From OM182 bacterium MED-G28 (GTDB taxonomy: Bacteria; Pseudomonadota; Gammaproteobacteria; Pseudomonadales; Pseudohongiellaceae), in assembly GCA_002457215.1 (NCBI GenBank), contig NTJZ01000007.1, forward strand, positions 62,001 through 126,000: DNA of 64,000 nucleotides. The letters are read 5' to 3'. Shown one piece after another: positions 1 through 8,501 of the stretch. The notes beneath the pieces were generated by a model. The model was not told the DNA's origin. It saw only the letters and a program-made list of their open reading frames with translations, and did not search any database. Numbering within the stretch: position 1 is the first letter of the stretch; each line of letters starts with the position of its first letter. A program made the position numbers and the translations under genes.

Positions 1-339
1 CTATGAATCACGTAAATAATATTAATTAACTAAAAAAACGCCCCCGAAGTTTACGGATATAAATTACCCAAACAACTTTATTTGAGTTAGAACGTTTCCT
101 TGAGTCGTTAAAGCGCTCTGTTTTAGCATCTTCGGGCTGCTCTTTTAAATAAATGGAAGTCCTGTTCTCAGCAAACGTATGGTGCAACCAATTCCATAAA
201 GAACAGACATCTCAGAAGTAGATAAAAATAATTTGATTGTTAAAATTGATATAAAGGGCTTGGAAGGGCTTTTGGCGCTTGTAATAATTACTGTTACCGT
301 ACCGAGATATTAAAATGAATTTGAAAAGAAACTATTACC
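1..339. other. intergenic, nothing recognised
   Basis: AT-rich stretch before the first gene. I see no open frame of useful length, no RNA gene and no convincing promoter in either strand. A 12-codon frame beginning at 314 overlaps the start of the next gene in another frame and lacks support. Confidence 0.5.
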
Positions 340-1026
340 ATGCGTCTAAGTAAGTTTTTATCACTTTCTGTTGCAATGAGCCGAAACCAGGCCAAGTTTT
401 TTATTCGGAAAGGGCGTGTCTCTGTTGACGGCGACGTGATCACTGATCCCAATTTAGAGCTCGCTGACACCAGTCACGTGATTTTCGATGGCAAGCCGAC
501 CTCGATCGCGGCGTATCATTATTTTCTGCTTCATAAGCCTGCATCTTACATATGTAAAATAAAAGACACACAATACGCCTCCGTTTTAGAGCTCGTGAAA
601 AATCGATCGAAAGATCGATATTATTATTTTGCGAATGTTCTGGGGGCTGAGCAAACCGGCTTGGTGCTCCTAAGCGACGATGCCCGCTGGACAAACAGAA
701 TGCAGCGAAAGTTGTCAAAAAAACCTTGCGTTTATCAAGCTAAATCAAAAAAAATAATTAGCGATGATCAACTTAGGCTAATGACGGAGGCGTGCTTAGC
801 AGTTTCAGAAAATCAGATTGGCCCGACAATCAATATACAAAAACAGGATAAAAAAACATTATTACTCAGCATGAATCAGACGCACATAACTGAAATCATA
901 AATATATTCTCTTCGGTGGATCTGGCCATTGAAACACTGCACCTGCAGCAAATTGGCAGATTGAGTCTTGGCGATCTACCGGAAGGTGATTATCTGGAGT
1001 TCACCGAGAATGAGGTCAAGGTTTAG
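340..1026 (+). CDS. RsuA-family pseudouridine synthase homologue, catalytic Asp missing
   Basis: 228 aa. An N-terminal S4 RNA-binding domain (about residues 1-55: MRLSKFLSLS, then RKGRVSVDG) is followed by an RsuA/RluB/E/F-type domain beginning YFLLHKPASY (61-70). In this family the catalytic motif is GRLDxxTxGLxLxTDDG. Here the aligned stretch is NVLGAEQTGLVLLSDDA (99-115), so the catalytic Asp is Gly102 and the Arg before it is Val100. The later GRYHQVKRM-like segment, normally basic, reads MNQTHITEI. The frame is intact and close to family length, so the gene looks maintained but is probably inactive as a pseudouridine synthase; it may bind rRNA only, or be decaying. No strong ribosome binding site is seen before the ATG. 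The gene converges on tRNA-Leu and secG. Confidence 0.8.
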   Translation: MRLSKFLSLSVAMSRNQAKFFIRKGRVSVDGDVITDPNLELADTSHVIFDGKPTSIAAYHYFLLHKPASYICKIKDTQYASVLELVKNRSKDRYYYFANVLGAEQTGLVLLSDDARWTNRMQRKLSKKPCVYQAKSKKIISDDQLRLMTEACLAVSENQIGPTINIQKQDKKTLLLSMNQTHITEIINIFSSVDLAIETLHLQQIGRLSLGDLPEGDYLEFTENEVKV

Positions 1027-1107
1027 CCGCGTTGTTAGCCAAATTTGGTAGCAAACTTCTTACGAATGGGGAGCACAGCCGAGAGCTGTCAGAGGGTTAC
1101 GTAAATA

Positions 1108-1192
1108 TGGTGCCGAAGGCCGGACTTGAACCGGCACGAGCAAGCTCACTACCCCCTCAAGATAGCGTGTCTACCAATTCCACCACTCCGGC
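1108..1192 (-). tRNA. tRNA-Leu (anticodon GAG)
   Basis: On the minus strand the molecule begins GCCGGAGTGGTGGAATTGG and ends with an encoded CCA. The 7-bp acceptor stem pairs GCCGGAG with CTTCGGC (one G-U). The anticodon stem is CTATC/GGTAG around loop TTGAGGG, giving anticodon GAG. A long variable arm and the T-arm GGTTCAAGTCC are present, as expected for a class II tRNA of about 85 nt. It lies just downstream of secG in the same direction, the usual position of tRNA-Leu in Pseudomonas-like genomes. Confidence 0.95.
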
Positions 1193-1229
1193 AATTAGAA
1201 AAAACTCAATCAAGGTTTGCTTACGCGTA

Positions 1230-1610
1230 CTAATTATTATCAGGCAATGCTGGTATATCACTCTGATTAGAAGTCGCTTCCGATGCTTCTAATGCCGGGA
1301 TATCAGACTGCGCTGAAATTGTCTCTTCGAGAATATCTTGATTAACCACTGGCAATCCTATGGTTGACCCTGCTCCAGATTGATTACGAGCAAACATCGC
1401 CAGAGAGAGACTGGTAACGAAGAAAATGATTGCGGCAATCGTCGTCGCTCTCACTAAAAAGTTTCCACTTCCTGAAGCGCCAAAAACCGTTTGCGACGCA
1501 CCTGCACCAAATGACGCGCCAGCATCAGCACCTTTACCCTGTTGCAGTAGAACCAAACCGACTATAGCTATGGCTACTATTACATGAACTACAACTATTA
1601 CTGTTTCCAT
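1230..1610 (-). CDS. secG: preprotein translocase subunit SecG
   Basis: 126 aa. Small inner-membrane subunit of the SecYEG channel that assists SecA-driven export. The N-terminus METVIVVVHVIVAIAIVGLV is the first membrane helix; the conserved LLQQGKGADAGASFG segment and second helix (about 55-73, TTIAAIIFFVTSLSLAMFA) follow. The C-terminal tail (from about 75) is longer than in E. coli and polar, and contains SDIPAL twice. It starts 5 nt after tpiA, so the two are co-transcribed, and it is followed by tRNA-Leu, a conserved arrangement. Confidence 0.95.
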   Translation of the reverse strand: METVIVVVHVIVAIAIVGLVLLQQGKGADAGASFGAGASQTVFGASGSGNFLVRATTIAAIIFFVTSLSLAMFARNQSGAGSTIGLPVVNQDILEETISAQSDIPALEASEATSNQSDIPALPDNN

Positions 1611-1615
1611 GATTT

Positions 1616-2377
1616 TTAATCCGCACTCTTACAGATTGATATAAATTCTTCAGCCTTTAGGGAGGCTCCCCCTACCAGACCACCATCAATATCAGGCTGG
1701 CTAAATAGTTCTCCAGCATTCGAGCTGTTAACGCTACCACCATAAATAATACGCACGCCTTTAGCGATTAGCACATCACTGTTAGCAAGATGTCCTCTAA
1801 TTTGACAGTGGACCTCTTGAGCTTGCTCAGGTGTTGCAGTTTGCCCAGTCCCAATAGCCCAAATAGGCTCATAGGCAATTATAGCATTTGTAAATGCGGC
1901 AATTCCTGCGGTGTTAATTACAGAATCCAACTGAGCTAAAACAATTTGATTAGTAATTCCCTGCTTTCTTTCTTCTAAGGATTCGCCAACACACAGTATT
2001 GGTGTCATTCCGCTGGCCTGGATTGCTTTAAATTTAGCTGCAATCAGCACGTCAGTTTCTGCAAACAGTTGTCGACGTTCAGAGTGCCCTGTTATTGCCA
2101 GTTCCACTCCCATATCTGCCAACATTAGTGCAGACACTTCTCCCGTAAAAGCGCCTTTTTCCTCAAAGTATGCGTCCTGCGCCCCCAACTTTATTGAGTT
2201 TTTGCCGGTTGCCAGTAATTTTACGACCTGCTCTAAATGTATATTGGTAGGACAGATTCCAATTTCAACAGTGTGCTCCCGCTTTTCAAATCCGCTAACT
2301 AGCCCCGCGACCAAGGATTGAATCTGCCCTCTACCCCCGTGCATCTTCCAGTTACCAACCACTATTTTTTGACGCAT
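1616..2377 (-). CDS. tpiA: triosephosphate isomerase
   Basis: 253 aa, normal length. Cytoplasmic TIM-barrel enzyme that interconverts dihydroxyacetone phosphate and glyceraldehyde 3-phosphate. Visible motifs: VVGNWKMHG near the N-terminus (substrate-binding Asn and Lys), GHSERR (electrophilic His), AYEPIWAIGTG (catalytic Glu and the mobile loop) and YGGSVN (phosphate binding). The gene precedes secG with a 5-nt gap and lies 138 nt downstream of glmM, in the conserved glmM-tpiA-secG order. Confidence 0.98.
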   Translation of the reverse strand: MRQKIVVGNWKMHGGRGQIQSLVAGLVSGFEKREHTVEIGICPTNIHLEQVVKLLATGKNSIKLGAQDAYFEEKGAFTGEVSALMLADMGVELAITGHSERRQLFAETDVLIAAKFKAIQASGMTPILCVGESLEERKQGITNQIVLAQLDSVINTAGIAAFTNAIIAYEPIWAIGTGQTATPEQAQEVHCQIRGHLANSDVLIAKGVRIIYGGSVNSSNAGELFSQPDIDGGLVGGASLKAEEFISICKSAD

Positions 2378-2515
2378 AGCGCTTTATACCTGGGCTATAG
2401 ACCTTGTTGAATGGGCTCCCTACTATACGTCTGTAATTTGTAGCCCGCGAGCCTTGAAAAACGGGCGCTAATACTAACCAAGATACGGGGGTCTTGCAAT
2501 GATCAGCAAGCTTAT

Positions 2516-3871
2516 CTAGCTCGCAAATTCGGAAGCGACGACCTCTGATAATTCGTGGGCTAATTTATCCACCTTATCAAGATCTTCTCCTTCAACCATG
2601 ACTCGAAGCACTGGCTCAGTACCTGAAGGCCGCAGCAGAACACGGCCATATTTGCCAAGCTTGGATTCAACATCAGATACCGCTGATTGCACCACCGTGT
2701 TAGCTGCAAGATCTACGACATTTGCGACCTTGATATTTACCATTGACTGAGGAAGTTTTCGCATCTTACTTCTTAAATCAGACAAAGGTTGATCACAATT
2801 TACAATCGCGGCTAATGCCTGGAGAGAAGACACAATGCCATCTCCAGTTGTGGTCTGATCCAGGCAGATAACATGGCCCGAATTCTCGCCTCCTAGCTGC
2901 CAATTACGCTCAAGCATTTCCTTCATAACATAACGATCACCAACAGGGGTTCTAACAAATGGAACGTCTAATGCATCTAAAGCCAGCTCAAGACCAAGAT
3001 TGCTCATGGCCGTTCCAACCACTCCGCCAAATTCAATACTTTGTCGGCGCCTATCTCGAGCAATAATATATAAAATTTCATCTCCATCAACGATGTTACC
3101 AAGATGATCAACCATGACCACGCGATCACCATCGCCGTCAAAAGCAATACCAAGATCTGCTTTTTCTAGCTTTACTGTTTCCACAAGAGATTGAGGAAAC
3201 GTCGATCCGCTGTTTGCATTTATGTTTAAACCATCTGGAGATACACCGATTGCTTTAACCCTCGCACCCAACTCTTCAAACACTGCCGGCGCAATGTGAT
3301 AGGTCGAACCGTGAGCACAGTCGACAATAATTTTTAAACCATTAAATTTTAGGCTGGACCCAACTGTGCTTTTACAAAACTCTATGTATCGTCCAGCCGC
3401 ATCACTAATCCGCGATGCTTTACCCAAGGATTGTGGCGACACTGTTGATATGTCTTTATCTAAAAGGCCTTCAATGGAAAATTCCAATTCGTCAGGTAAC
3501 TTTGTTCCTTCACCCGAAAAAAACTTAATGCCATTGTCTTCGAAGGAATTGTGAGAAGCACTTATTACTATTCCTGCCTGTGCACGCAGAGTTCGAGTTA
3601 GGTAGGCTATCGCTGGAGTGGGCATCGGACCAGTTAAATGAATATCTACTCCCGCCGCGGTAACACCTGCTTCTAACGCTGCCTCAAACATGTATCCTGA
3701 GATACGGGTATCTTTACCAATTATAATCTTATTACGCCCGTTACCTTTGCTAGCAAAAACTTTGCCAGCTGCCCAACCTAACTTAAGCATAAAATCAGGC
3801 GTGATCGGAGGGCTACCTACTGCGCCTCGAATACCATCAGTTCCAAAATAGCATTTATTTTTATTTTGCAT
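2516..3871 (-). CDS. glmM: phosphoglucosamine mutase
   Basis: About 451 aa from the ATG at 3871 ([16 protein letters not shown]); a TTG six codons upstream at 3889 is possible but the ATG fits the family start better. The enzyme converts glucosamine-6-phosphate to glucosamine-1-phosphate for UDP-GlcNAc, peptidoglycan and LPS synthesis. The phosphoserine loop is ISASHNS (Ser is phosphorylated), the metal-binding loop DGDGDRV, the sugar-binding GGENSGH and the phosphate-binding [11 protein letters not shown]. It follows folP with a short gap, the same order as in E. coli and Pseudomonas (ftsH-folP-glmM). Confidence 0.97.
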   Translation of the reverse strand: MQNKNKCYFGTDGIRGAVGSPPITPDFMLKLGWAAGKVFASKGNGRNKIIIGKDTRISGYMFEAALEAGVTAAGVDIHLTGPMPTPAIAYLTRTLRAQAGIVISASHNSFEDNGIKFFSGEGTKLPDELEFSIEGLLDKDISTVSPQSLGKASRISDAAGRYIEFCKSTVGSSLKFNGLKIIVDCAHGSTYHIAPAVFEELGARVKAIGVSPDGLNINANSGSTFPQSLVETVKLEKADLGIAFDGDGDRVVMVDHLGNIVDGDEILYIIARDRRRQSIEFGGVVGTAMSNLGLELALDALDVPFVRTPVGDRYVMKEMLERNWQLGGENSGHVICLDQTTTGDGIVSSLQALAAIVNCDQPLSDLRSKMRKLPQSMVNIKVANVVDLAANTVVQSAVSDVESKLGKYGRVLLRPSGTEPVLRVMVEGEDLDKVDKLAHELSEVVASEFAS

Positions 3872-3922
3872 TGCATCAGCGCCTATCAAGACGGCCTAGT
3901 AAAAAGTGGAAATCAGTAGCAA

Positions 3923-4786
3923 CTATAAAGCTTGTGTATACATGGAGTGTACTCTAATTGCATCGACCGTGGCAGCAACATCGTGAGTGCGCACAATGAG
4001 CGCACCATTTTCAAGAGCCAATACTGTTGCCGCCAGTGACCCGGCGACTCGTTCTCTTGGCGGTCGGTTCACTAGTCGTCCAATCATTGATTTCCTTGAT
4101 ATTCCGACCAAGATTGGCAATTTAAGTGAAGAGAACTGAGTCAGATTTCTTAGTAGTTGAAAATTATGCTCCAAAGATTTTCCAAAACCAAATCCCGGAT
4201 CTACTAATAAGCGTTCTTTAGTGATACCGGCATTTTCACATGCCTCAATCCGCTGTTTAAGAAAATCTATGACGTCTGTAACGACATTTTCGTAATGATA
4301 TTCCTGTTGCATGGTGCGTGGCTGACCTTGCATATGCATTAAACATATTGCTGCTTTTGAATTTGCTATTACTGCAAGCGTTTCAGGATTGGTCAACGCA
4401 CGAATGTCATTAACAAGCTCAGCCCCAGCATTTATGGCTTCACTCATGACAACAGCTGAACTTGTATCGACTGAAATACAGACATCGAAATTATTACGAA
4501 TCGCTTCAATAAGTGGAATAACCCGAGCTAACTCTTCCTCGACTGACACTTCCACCGCGCCAGGCCGAGTCGATTCTCCCCCAATATCAATTATTCGTGC
4601 ACCCTCATCGATGAGTGTTTTAACTCGGCCAAGTACTTTATCAACATCGATTACAAAGTGGCTAACCTTTGCCGACGCAAATTCGGAACCATCAGAGAAA
4701 GAATCTGGAGTAGCATTAATTATTCCCATGCAGACAGGAGAGGACAGATCAATCTGTCTCTCTCCAGCAAAAAGGGAAAATGTCAC
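3923..4786 (-). CDS. folP: dihydropteroate synthase
   Basis: 287 aa. Condenses 6-hydroxymethyl-dihydropterin pyrophosphate with p-aminobenzoate in folate synthesis; the sulfonamide target. Signatures: MGIINATPDSFSDG (loop 1), IDIGGESTRPGA (loop 2), DVCISVDTSS, and DPGFGFGKSLEHN with GISRKSMIG downstream. Length and TIM-barrel layout are normal. It lies between ftsH and glmM on the same strand with short gaps, so it is probably part of one transcript. The next pathway enzyme upstream, FolK, is encoded at 17.6-18.1 kb in this window. Confidence 0.97.
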   Translation of the reverse strand: MTFSLFAGERQIDLSSPVCMGIINATPDSFSDGSEFASAKVSHFVIDVDKVLGRVKTLIDEGARIIDIGGESTRPGAVEVSVEEELARVIPLIEAIRNNFDVCISVDTSSAVVMSEAINAGAELVNDIRALTNPETLAVIANSKAAICLMHMQGQPRTMQQEYHYENVVTDVIDFLKQRIEACENAGITKERLLVDPGFGFGKSLEHNFQLLRNLTQFSSLKLPILVGISRKSMIGRLVNRPPRERVAGSLAATVLALENGALIVRTHDVAATVDAIRVHSMYTQAL

Positions 4787-4822
4787 TAAGAATTTACGGT
4801 TACTTCAGAATTAGTAGATCTA

Positions 4823-6763
4823 TTAATGTTCACTTGCTGGACCACCAATAGGCCCTGACTTATCTACCTCTTCCTTGCTCTCTTCGTCTACCTTGTGAGC
4901 ACCGGAACCATTACTTTGATCAGTATCAGACCAATCAGCCGGAGGCCGTGGTTTTTTATCATCCATGATGTCATCAATCTGAAGAGAATCGATGGTTTCA
5001 TATTCCATCAAGGCGTCTTTCATGAGTTCGAGGCGACTGCGATTATCGTCAAGAATTTGAGCAGCTTTCTCATAGCACTCATCAATAATTTTTCTAACTT
5101 CTTTGTCGATCGCAATGGCAGTTTCACCTGAAACTGTTTTTGCCTGAGAAGCGGCTGAGCGCCCTAAAAAAACTTCGCCATCATCTTCAGAATAAAGCAA
5201 GGGACCAAGCTCTTCCGAAAGGCCCCACTTTGTTACCATATTTCTAGCCATTTCAGTAGCTCGCTGGATGTCGTTAGAGGCGCCAGTTGTCACCCCTTCT
5301 TTCCCCAACGTCATTTCTTCCGCAATGCGGCCACCATACAGGCTACATATCTGACTAATGATGTGCTGCCTGCTAAGACTGTAGCGATCTTCTTCTGGCA
5401 GAAACATAGTTACACCTAAAGCCCTGCCGCGAGGAATAATACTGACTTTATAAACTGGATCATGCTCTGGCATCACGCGGCCCACAATTGCATGGCCAGC
5501 CTCATGATAAGCCGTATTTAGTTTTTCTTTCTCCGACATCACCATGGACTTGCGTTCGGCGCCCATCATGATCTTGTCTTTAGCCTTTTCAAACTCCTCC
5601 ATCGTTACCAAGCGACGACTTGCTCTTGCAGCAAATAATGCCGCTTCATTAACTAGGTTGGCTAGATCAGCGCCAGAGAACCCTGGCGTTCCACGAGCAA
5701 TAACATTTGCCTCGACTCGGTCATCAATTGGCACTTTACGCATGTGTACTTTTAGTATCTGTTCACGACCACGTATGTCAGGCAAACCAACAACGACTTG
5801 CCGGTCGAATCTTCCTGGACGCAAAAGAGCTGGGTCTAAAACATCCGGGCGGTTGGTAGCAGCCATTACGATGACACCATCGTTCCCTTCAAAGCCATCC
5901 ATTTCTACAAGTAACTGATTTAGGGTTTGTTCACGCTCATCATGACCGCCACCAAGGCCAGCTCCGCGATGTCGCCCCACTGCATCGATCTCATCTATAA
6001 AGATTATGCAAGGTGATTGCTTTTTCGCTTGATCAAACATGTCACGCACACGTGACGCACCAACACCAACAAACATTTCAACAAAGTCAGAACCTGAGAT
6101 TGAGAAAAAAGGAACTTTGGCTTCACCCGCGATTGCTTTCGCCAGTAAGGTCTTACCTGTGCCTGGCTGACCTACCATTAGAACGCCTCGAGGAATACGT
6201 CCACCTAACCGCTGGAATTTATCAGGCTCACGCAGAAAATCTACAAGTTCCTTCACATCTTCTTTTGCCTCTTCTACACCAGCAACGTCAGCAAAAGTAA
6301 CTTTAATTTGATCTTCCCCTAATAATTTGGCTTTACTTTTGCCAAACGACATAGGGCCGCCTTTACCTCCTGCTCCACCGCCTTGCATCTGTCGCATAAA
6401 AAAGAAGAACAAAGCAATAATGATAAGAATTGGGAAACTAGCAACCAGTAATTGCGTCCAAATACTTTGTTGTTCCGGCTCCACCGCATTAATAACAACA
6501 TCGTTTTCTAAGAGCTCATTGATAAGCTCATCATCACCAATCATGGGCAACACGGTTCGAAATCGGCTTTCATCCGTGCGAGTTCCTGTGATGTTAATAC
6601 CAGCAAGCTGAACTTGCTCTACTCTCCCTTGCTGAACTTCGCGGATGAACTGGGAGTAGTTGATACTGTCGTCGCGGGTTTCCTGGTTAATATTATTAAA
6701 AACCGTCAACAAAACACCGGCTATTATCATCCAGAGAATCAGGTTTTTTGCCATATCATTCAA
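4823..6763 (-). CDS. ftsH: ATP-dependent zinc metalloprotease FtsH
   Basis: 646 aa. Membrane-anchored AAA+ protease that degrades misfolded membrane proteins and regulators such as LpxC and RpoH. There is an N-terminal membrane helix (about 5-22), a periplasmic domain, a second helix (about 105-123) followed by [10 protein letters not shown], the AAA module with Walker [10 protein letters not shown], Walker B IIFIDEID and the SRH region RPGRFDRQV, then the zinc site HEAGH. The Walker A has Gln where FtsH normally has Pro (GPPGTGKT); this still fits GxxxxGKT. The start [11 protein letters not shown] resembles E. coli [11 protein letters not shown], so I keep the upstream ATG rather than the one three codons later. 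Confidence 0.98.
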   Translation of the reverse strand: MNDMAKNLILWMIIAGVLLTVFNNINQETRDDSINYSQFIREVQQGRVEQVQLAGINITGTRTDESRFRTVLPMIGDDELINELLENDVVINAVEPEQQSIWTQLLVASFPILIIIALFFFFMRQMQGGGAGGKGGPMSFGKSKAKLLGEDQIKVTFADVAGVEEAKEDVKELVDFLREPDKFQRLGGRIPRGVLMVGQPGTGKTLLAKAIAGEAKVPFFSISGSDFVEMFVGVGASRVRDMFDQAKKQSPCIIFIDEIDAVGRHRGAGLGGGHDEREQTLNQLLVEMDGFEGNDGVIVMAATNRPDVLDPALLRPGRFDRQVVVGLPDIRGREQILKVHMRKVPIDDRVEANVIARGTPGFSGADLANLVNEAALFAARASRRLVTMEEFEKAKDKIMMGAERKSMVMSEKEKLNTAYHEAGHAIVGRVMPEHDPVYKVSIIPRGRALGVTMFLPEEDRYSLSRQHIISQICSLYGGRIAEEMTLGKEGVTTGASNDIQRATEMARNMVTKWGLSEELGPLLYSEDDGEVFLGRSAASQAKTVSGETAIAIDKEVRKIIDECYEKAAQILDDNRSRLELMKDALMEYETIDSLQIDDIMDDKKPRPPADWSDTDQSNGSGAHKVDEESKEEVDKSGPIGGPASEH

Positions 6764-6908
6764 AGGTTTATCTCCAAAAATACTATTAATTAGGTGATCT
6801 TTTTAACCGTTTTCCACTATTTACTTAGTCTAAATATTGGGCCGAATCTAGATTAAACCAGAGACTCAATTTTAATGTTTACACAAAATATTGCACGTAA
6901 ATTTAGAT

Positions 6909-7529
6909 CTACTCCGAAAAGCCGGCGGCTAGCAGGTAAATTTCCCGAGAGCGTGCCCTGGAGGCTCCAGGTTTCCTAGCCTTCACTGTTTTAAAACTAT
7001 GCCTCAAATCTTTCTGAAATCCCTCAAAACCCTCACCCTGGAAGGTTTTGACCAAAAAGCAGCCTTTAGGTTTGAGTATAGATCTCGCAAAATGCAAGGC
7101 CAGTTCCGAGAGGTACATCATTCTTGGCTGATCAATATCCTTTACTCCACTCATATTGGGTGCCATATCAGAAATTACAAGGTCTGCGCGCCCGTCATCC
7201 AAACAATTAGAGAGCTTATCAAACACTTTTTGCTCGGTGAAATCTCCTTGCACAAAATTTACACCTGCAAGACTATCCATTGGTAATATGTCGCTGGAGA
7301 TAACTCGACCTCGATCACCAACGAGTTTCGCTATCACCTGAGACCAACCTCCTGGCGCCGCTCCGAGGTCCACCACAGCCATCCCTGGTTTAATGAACTC
7401 ATCTTTTTCTTGCATCTCCAGCAACTTATAACTTGCGCGAGATCGATAACCTTCTTCTTGACTCCGCTTTACATAAACGTCATCAAAATGCTCTTTTAAC
7501 CATTGCTTACTACTTTTAGACCTAGACAT
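6909..7529 (-). CDS. rlmE: 23S rRNA (uridine-2552-2'-O)-methyltransferase RlmE (FtsJ)
   Basis: 206 aa. SAM-dependent methyltransferase of 23S rRNA U2552, important for late 50S assembly. Motifs: YRSRASYKL with the first catalytic Lys, [14 protein letters not shown] (SAM-binding motif I), [10 protein letters not shown] with the catalytic Asp, and [11 protein letters not shown] with the second Lys; the K-D-K triad is intact. It lies upstream of ftsH on the same strand and is divergent from yhbY, the classic yhbY / rlmE-ftsH arrangement. Confidence 0.97.
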   Translation of the reverse strand: MSRSKSSKQWLKEHFDDVYVKRSQEEGYRSRASYKLLEMQEKDEFIKPGMAVVDLGAAPGGWSQVIAKLVGDRGRVISSDILPMDSLAGVNFVQGDFTEQKVFDKLSNCLDDGRADLVISDMAPNMSGVKDIDQPRMMYLSELALHFARSILKPKGCFLVKTFQGEGFEGFQKDLRHSFKTVKARKPGASRARSREIYLLAAGFSE

Positions 7530-7609
7530 GCTTAAGAATACTTCGATTAATACTCTGGCGGTAAATAAACTGCTAAAATCCGCTGCCTTTTACCTTTGGA
7601 TGGAACTCA

Positions 7610-7921
7610 ATGCCTCTCGACAACAGCGACAAAAAAAGATTTAGATCAATAGGTCATAACTTGAATCCGGTTGTGATCATTGCACAAAAAGGATTGTCGG
7701 AAAATATAATTGAAGAAATTGATCGCGCTTTAAAAGATCATGAGTTAATAAAAATCAAACTGATCACATCAACCAGAGATGATAAACGCAAACTTACGGA
7801 AAAGATTTGCGCGGATTTCAATGCTCAGTGCATCCAAAGTATTGGACATGTGATACTCGTTTACCGAGCAGCAAAAAAACCCGACCCCAAATTGTCGAAT
7901 TTAATAAGAGAATTTTCATAG
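7610..7921 (+). CDS. yhbY: ribosome assembly RNA-binding protein YhbY (CRM domain)
   Basis: 103 aa. A stand-alone CRM domain protein associated with pre-50S particles. Seen directly: KKRFRSIGHNLNPVVIIAQKGL (the HxLxPxxxxGKxG-like core in modified form), GLSENIIEEIDRAL and the ELIKIKL strand. It is divergent from rlmE across about 80 nt that must hold both promoters, and converges on greA. Both neighbours of this promoter region act on the 50S subunit, which suggests coordinated expression. Confidence 0.93.
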   Translation: MPLDNSDKKRFRSIGHNLNPVVIIAQKGLSENIIEEIDRALKDHELIKIKLITSTRDDKRKLTEKICADFNAQCIQSIGHVILVYRAAKKPDPKLSNLIREFS

Positions 7922-7966
7922 AATTTCTCTGACCTAGAGGAATAGATTATTAACCTCGTACTCGAT

Positions 7967-8443
7967 TTAGAGATGCATTACCGTTTCGATCTCATAGTTA
8001 ATATCTCCAACAGGTGCTTTCACTACTATTTCATCACCTTCTGATTTGCCCATAACGGCGCGCGCTATTGGCGATACTACTGATATTTTACCTGCTGGAA
8101 CGTCGGCTTCATCTTCGCCAACAATTTGATAAGTGACAGACTTGTCGGTATCTACATTATAAAGTGTAATAGTTGTGCCAAAGATAACACGACCACTCGC
8201 AGCAATTGCAGTTACATCGATAATTTCAGCTTCGGCTAACTTCGATTCAATCTCAGTAATGCGTCCTTCACAAAAACTTTGCTGTTCGCGGGCTGCGTGG
8301 TACTCAGCATTCTCTTTTAAATCCCCGTGCTCGCGGGCTTCTGCGATTGCAGCAGTAATCCTGGGTCTTTGAACGGATTTTAACTCATTCAATTCGGCAC
8401 GAAGTTTTTCTGCGCCATTAATTGTCATTGGAAATTTTGCCAT
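7967..8443 (-). CDS. greA: transcription elongation factor GreA
   Basis: 158 aa, normal length. Rescues backtracked RNA polymerase by stimulating transcript cleavage. The N-terminal coiled coil (about 1-75) contains the tip motif [17 protein letters not shown], whose acidic residues (D and E) enter the polymerase active site. The C-terminal domain has the FKBP-like fold with [12 protein letters not shown] and GKSEGDEI. Transcribed after carB with a 58-nt gap, as in Pseudomonas, where greA follows carAB. Confidence 0.97.
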   Translation of the reverse strand: MAKFPMTINGAEKLRAELNELKSVQRPRITAAIAEAREHGDLKENAEYHAAREQQSFCEGRITEIESKLAEAEIIDVTAIAASGRVIFGTTITLYNVDTDKSVTYQIVGEDEADVPAGKISVVSPIARAVMGKSEGDEIVVKAPVGDINYEIETVMHL

Positions 8444-8501
8444 GGCTTCTTACGATTCAAATAAATTTATAAAGTTCACAATTTGAATATACCAGGAAAG
8501 C

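Noticed and set aside
1032..1292. Open frame on the plus strand across tRNA-Leu
   Set aside because: It is read through the antisense of the tRNA and the end of secG, with no known homologue type and no ribosome binding site.
4389..4814. Long frames antisense to folP, ftsH, carB and other large genes
   Set aside because: They lie wholly within well-supported genes, have shadow-like composition and no motifs.
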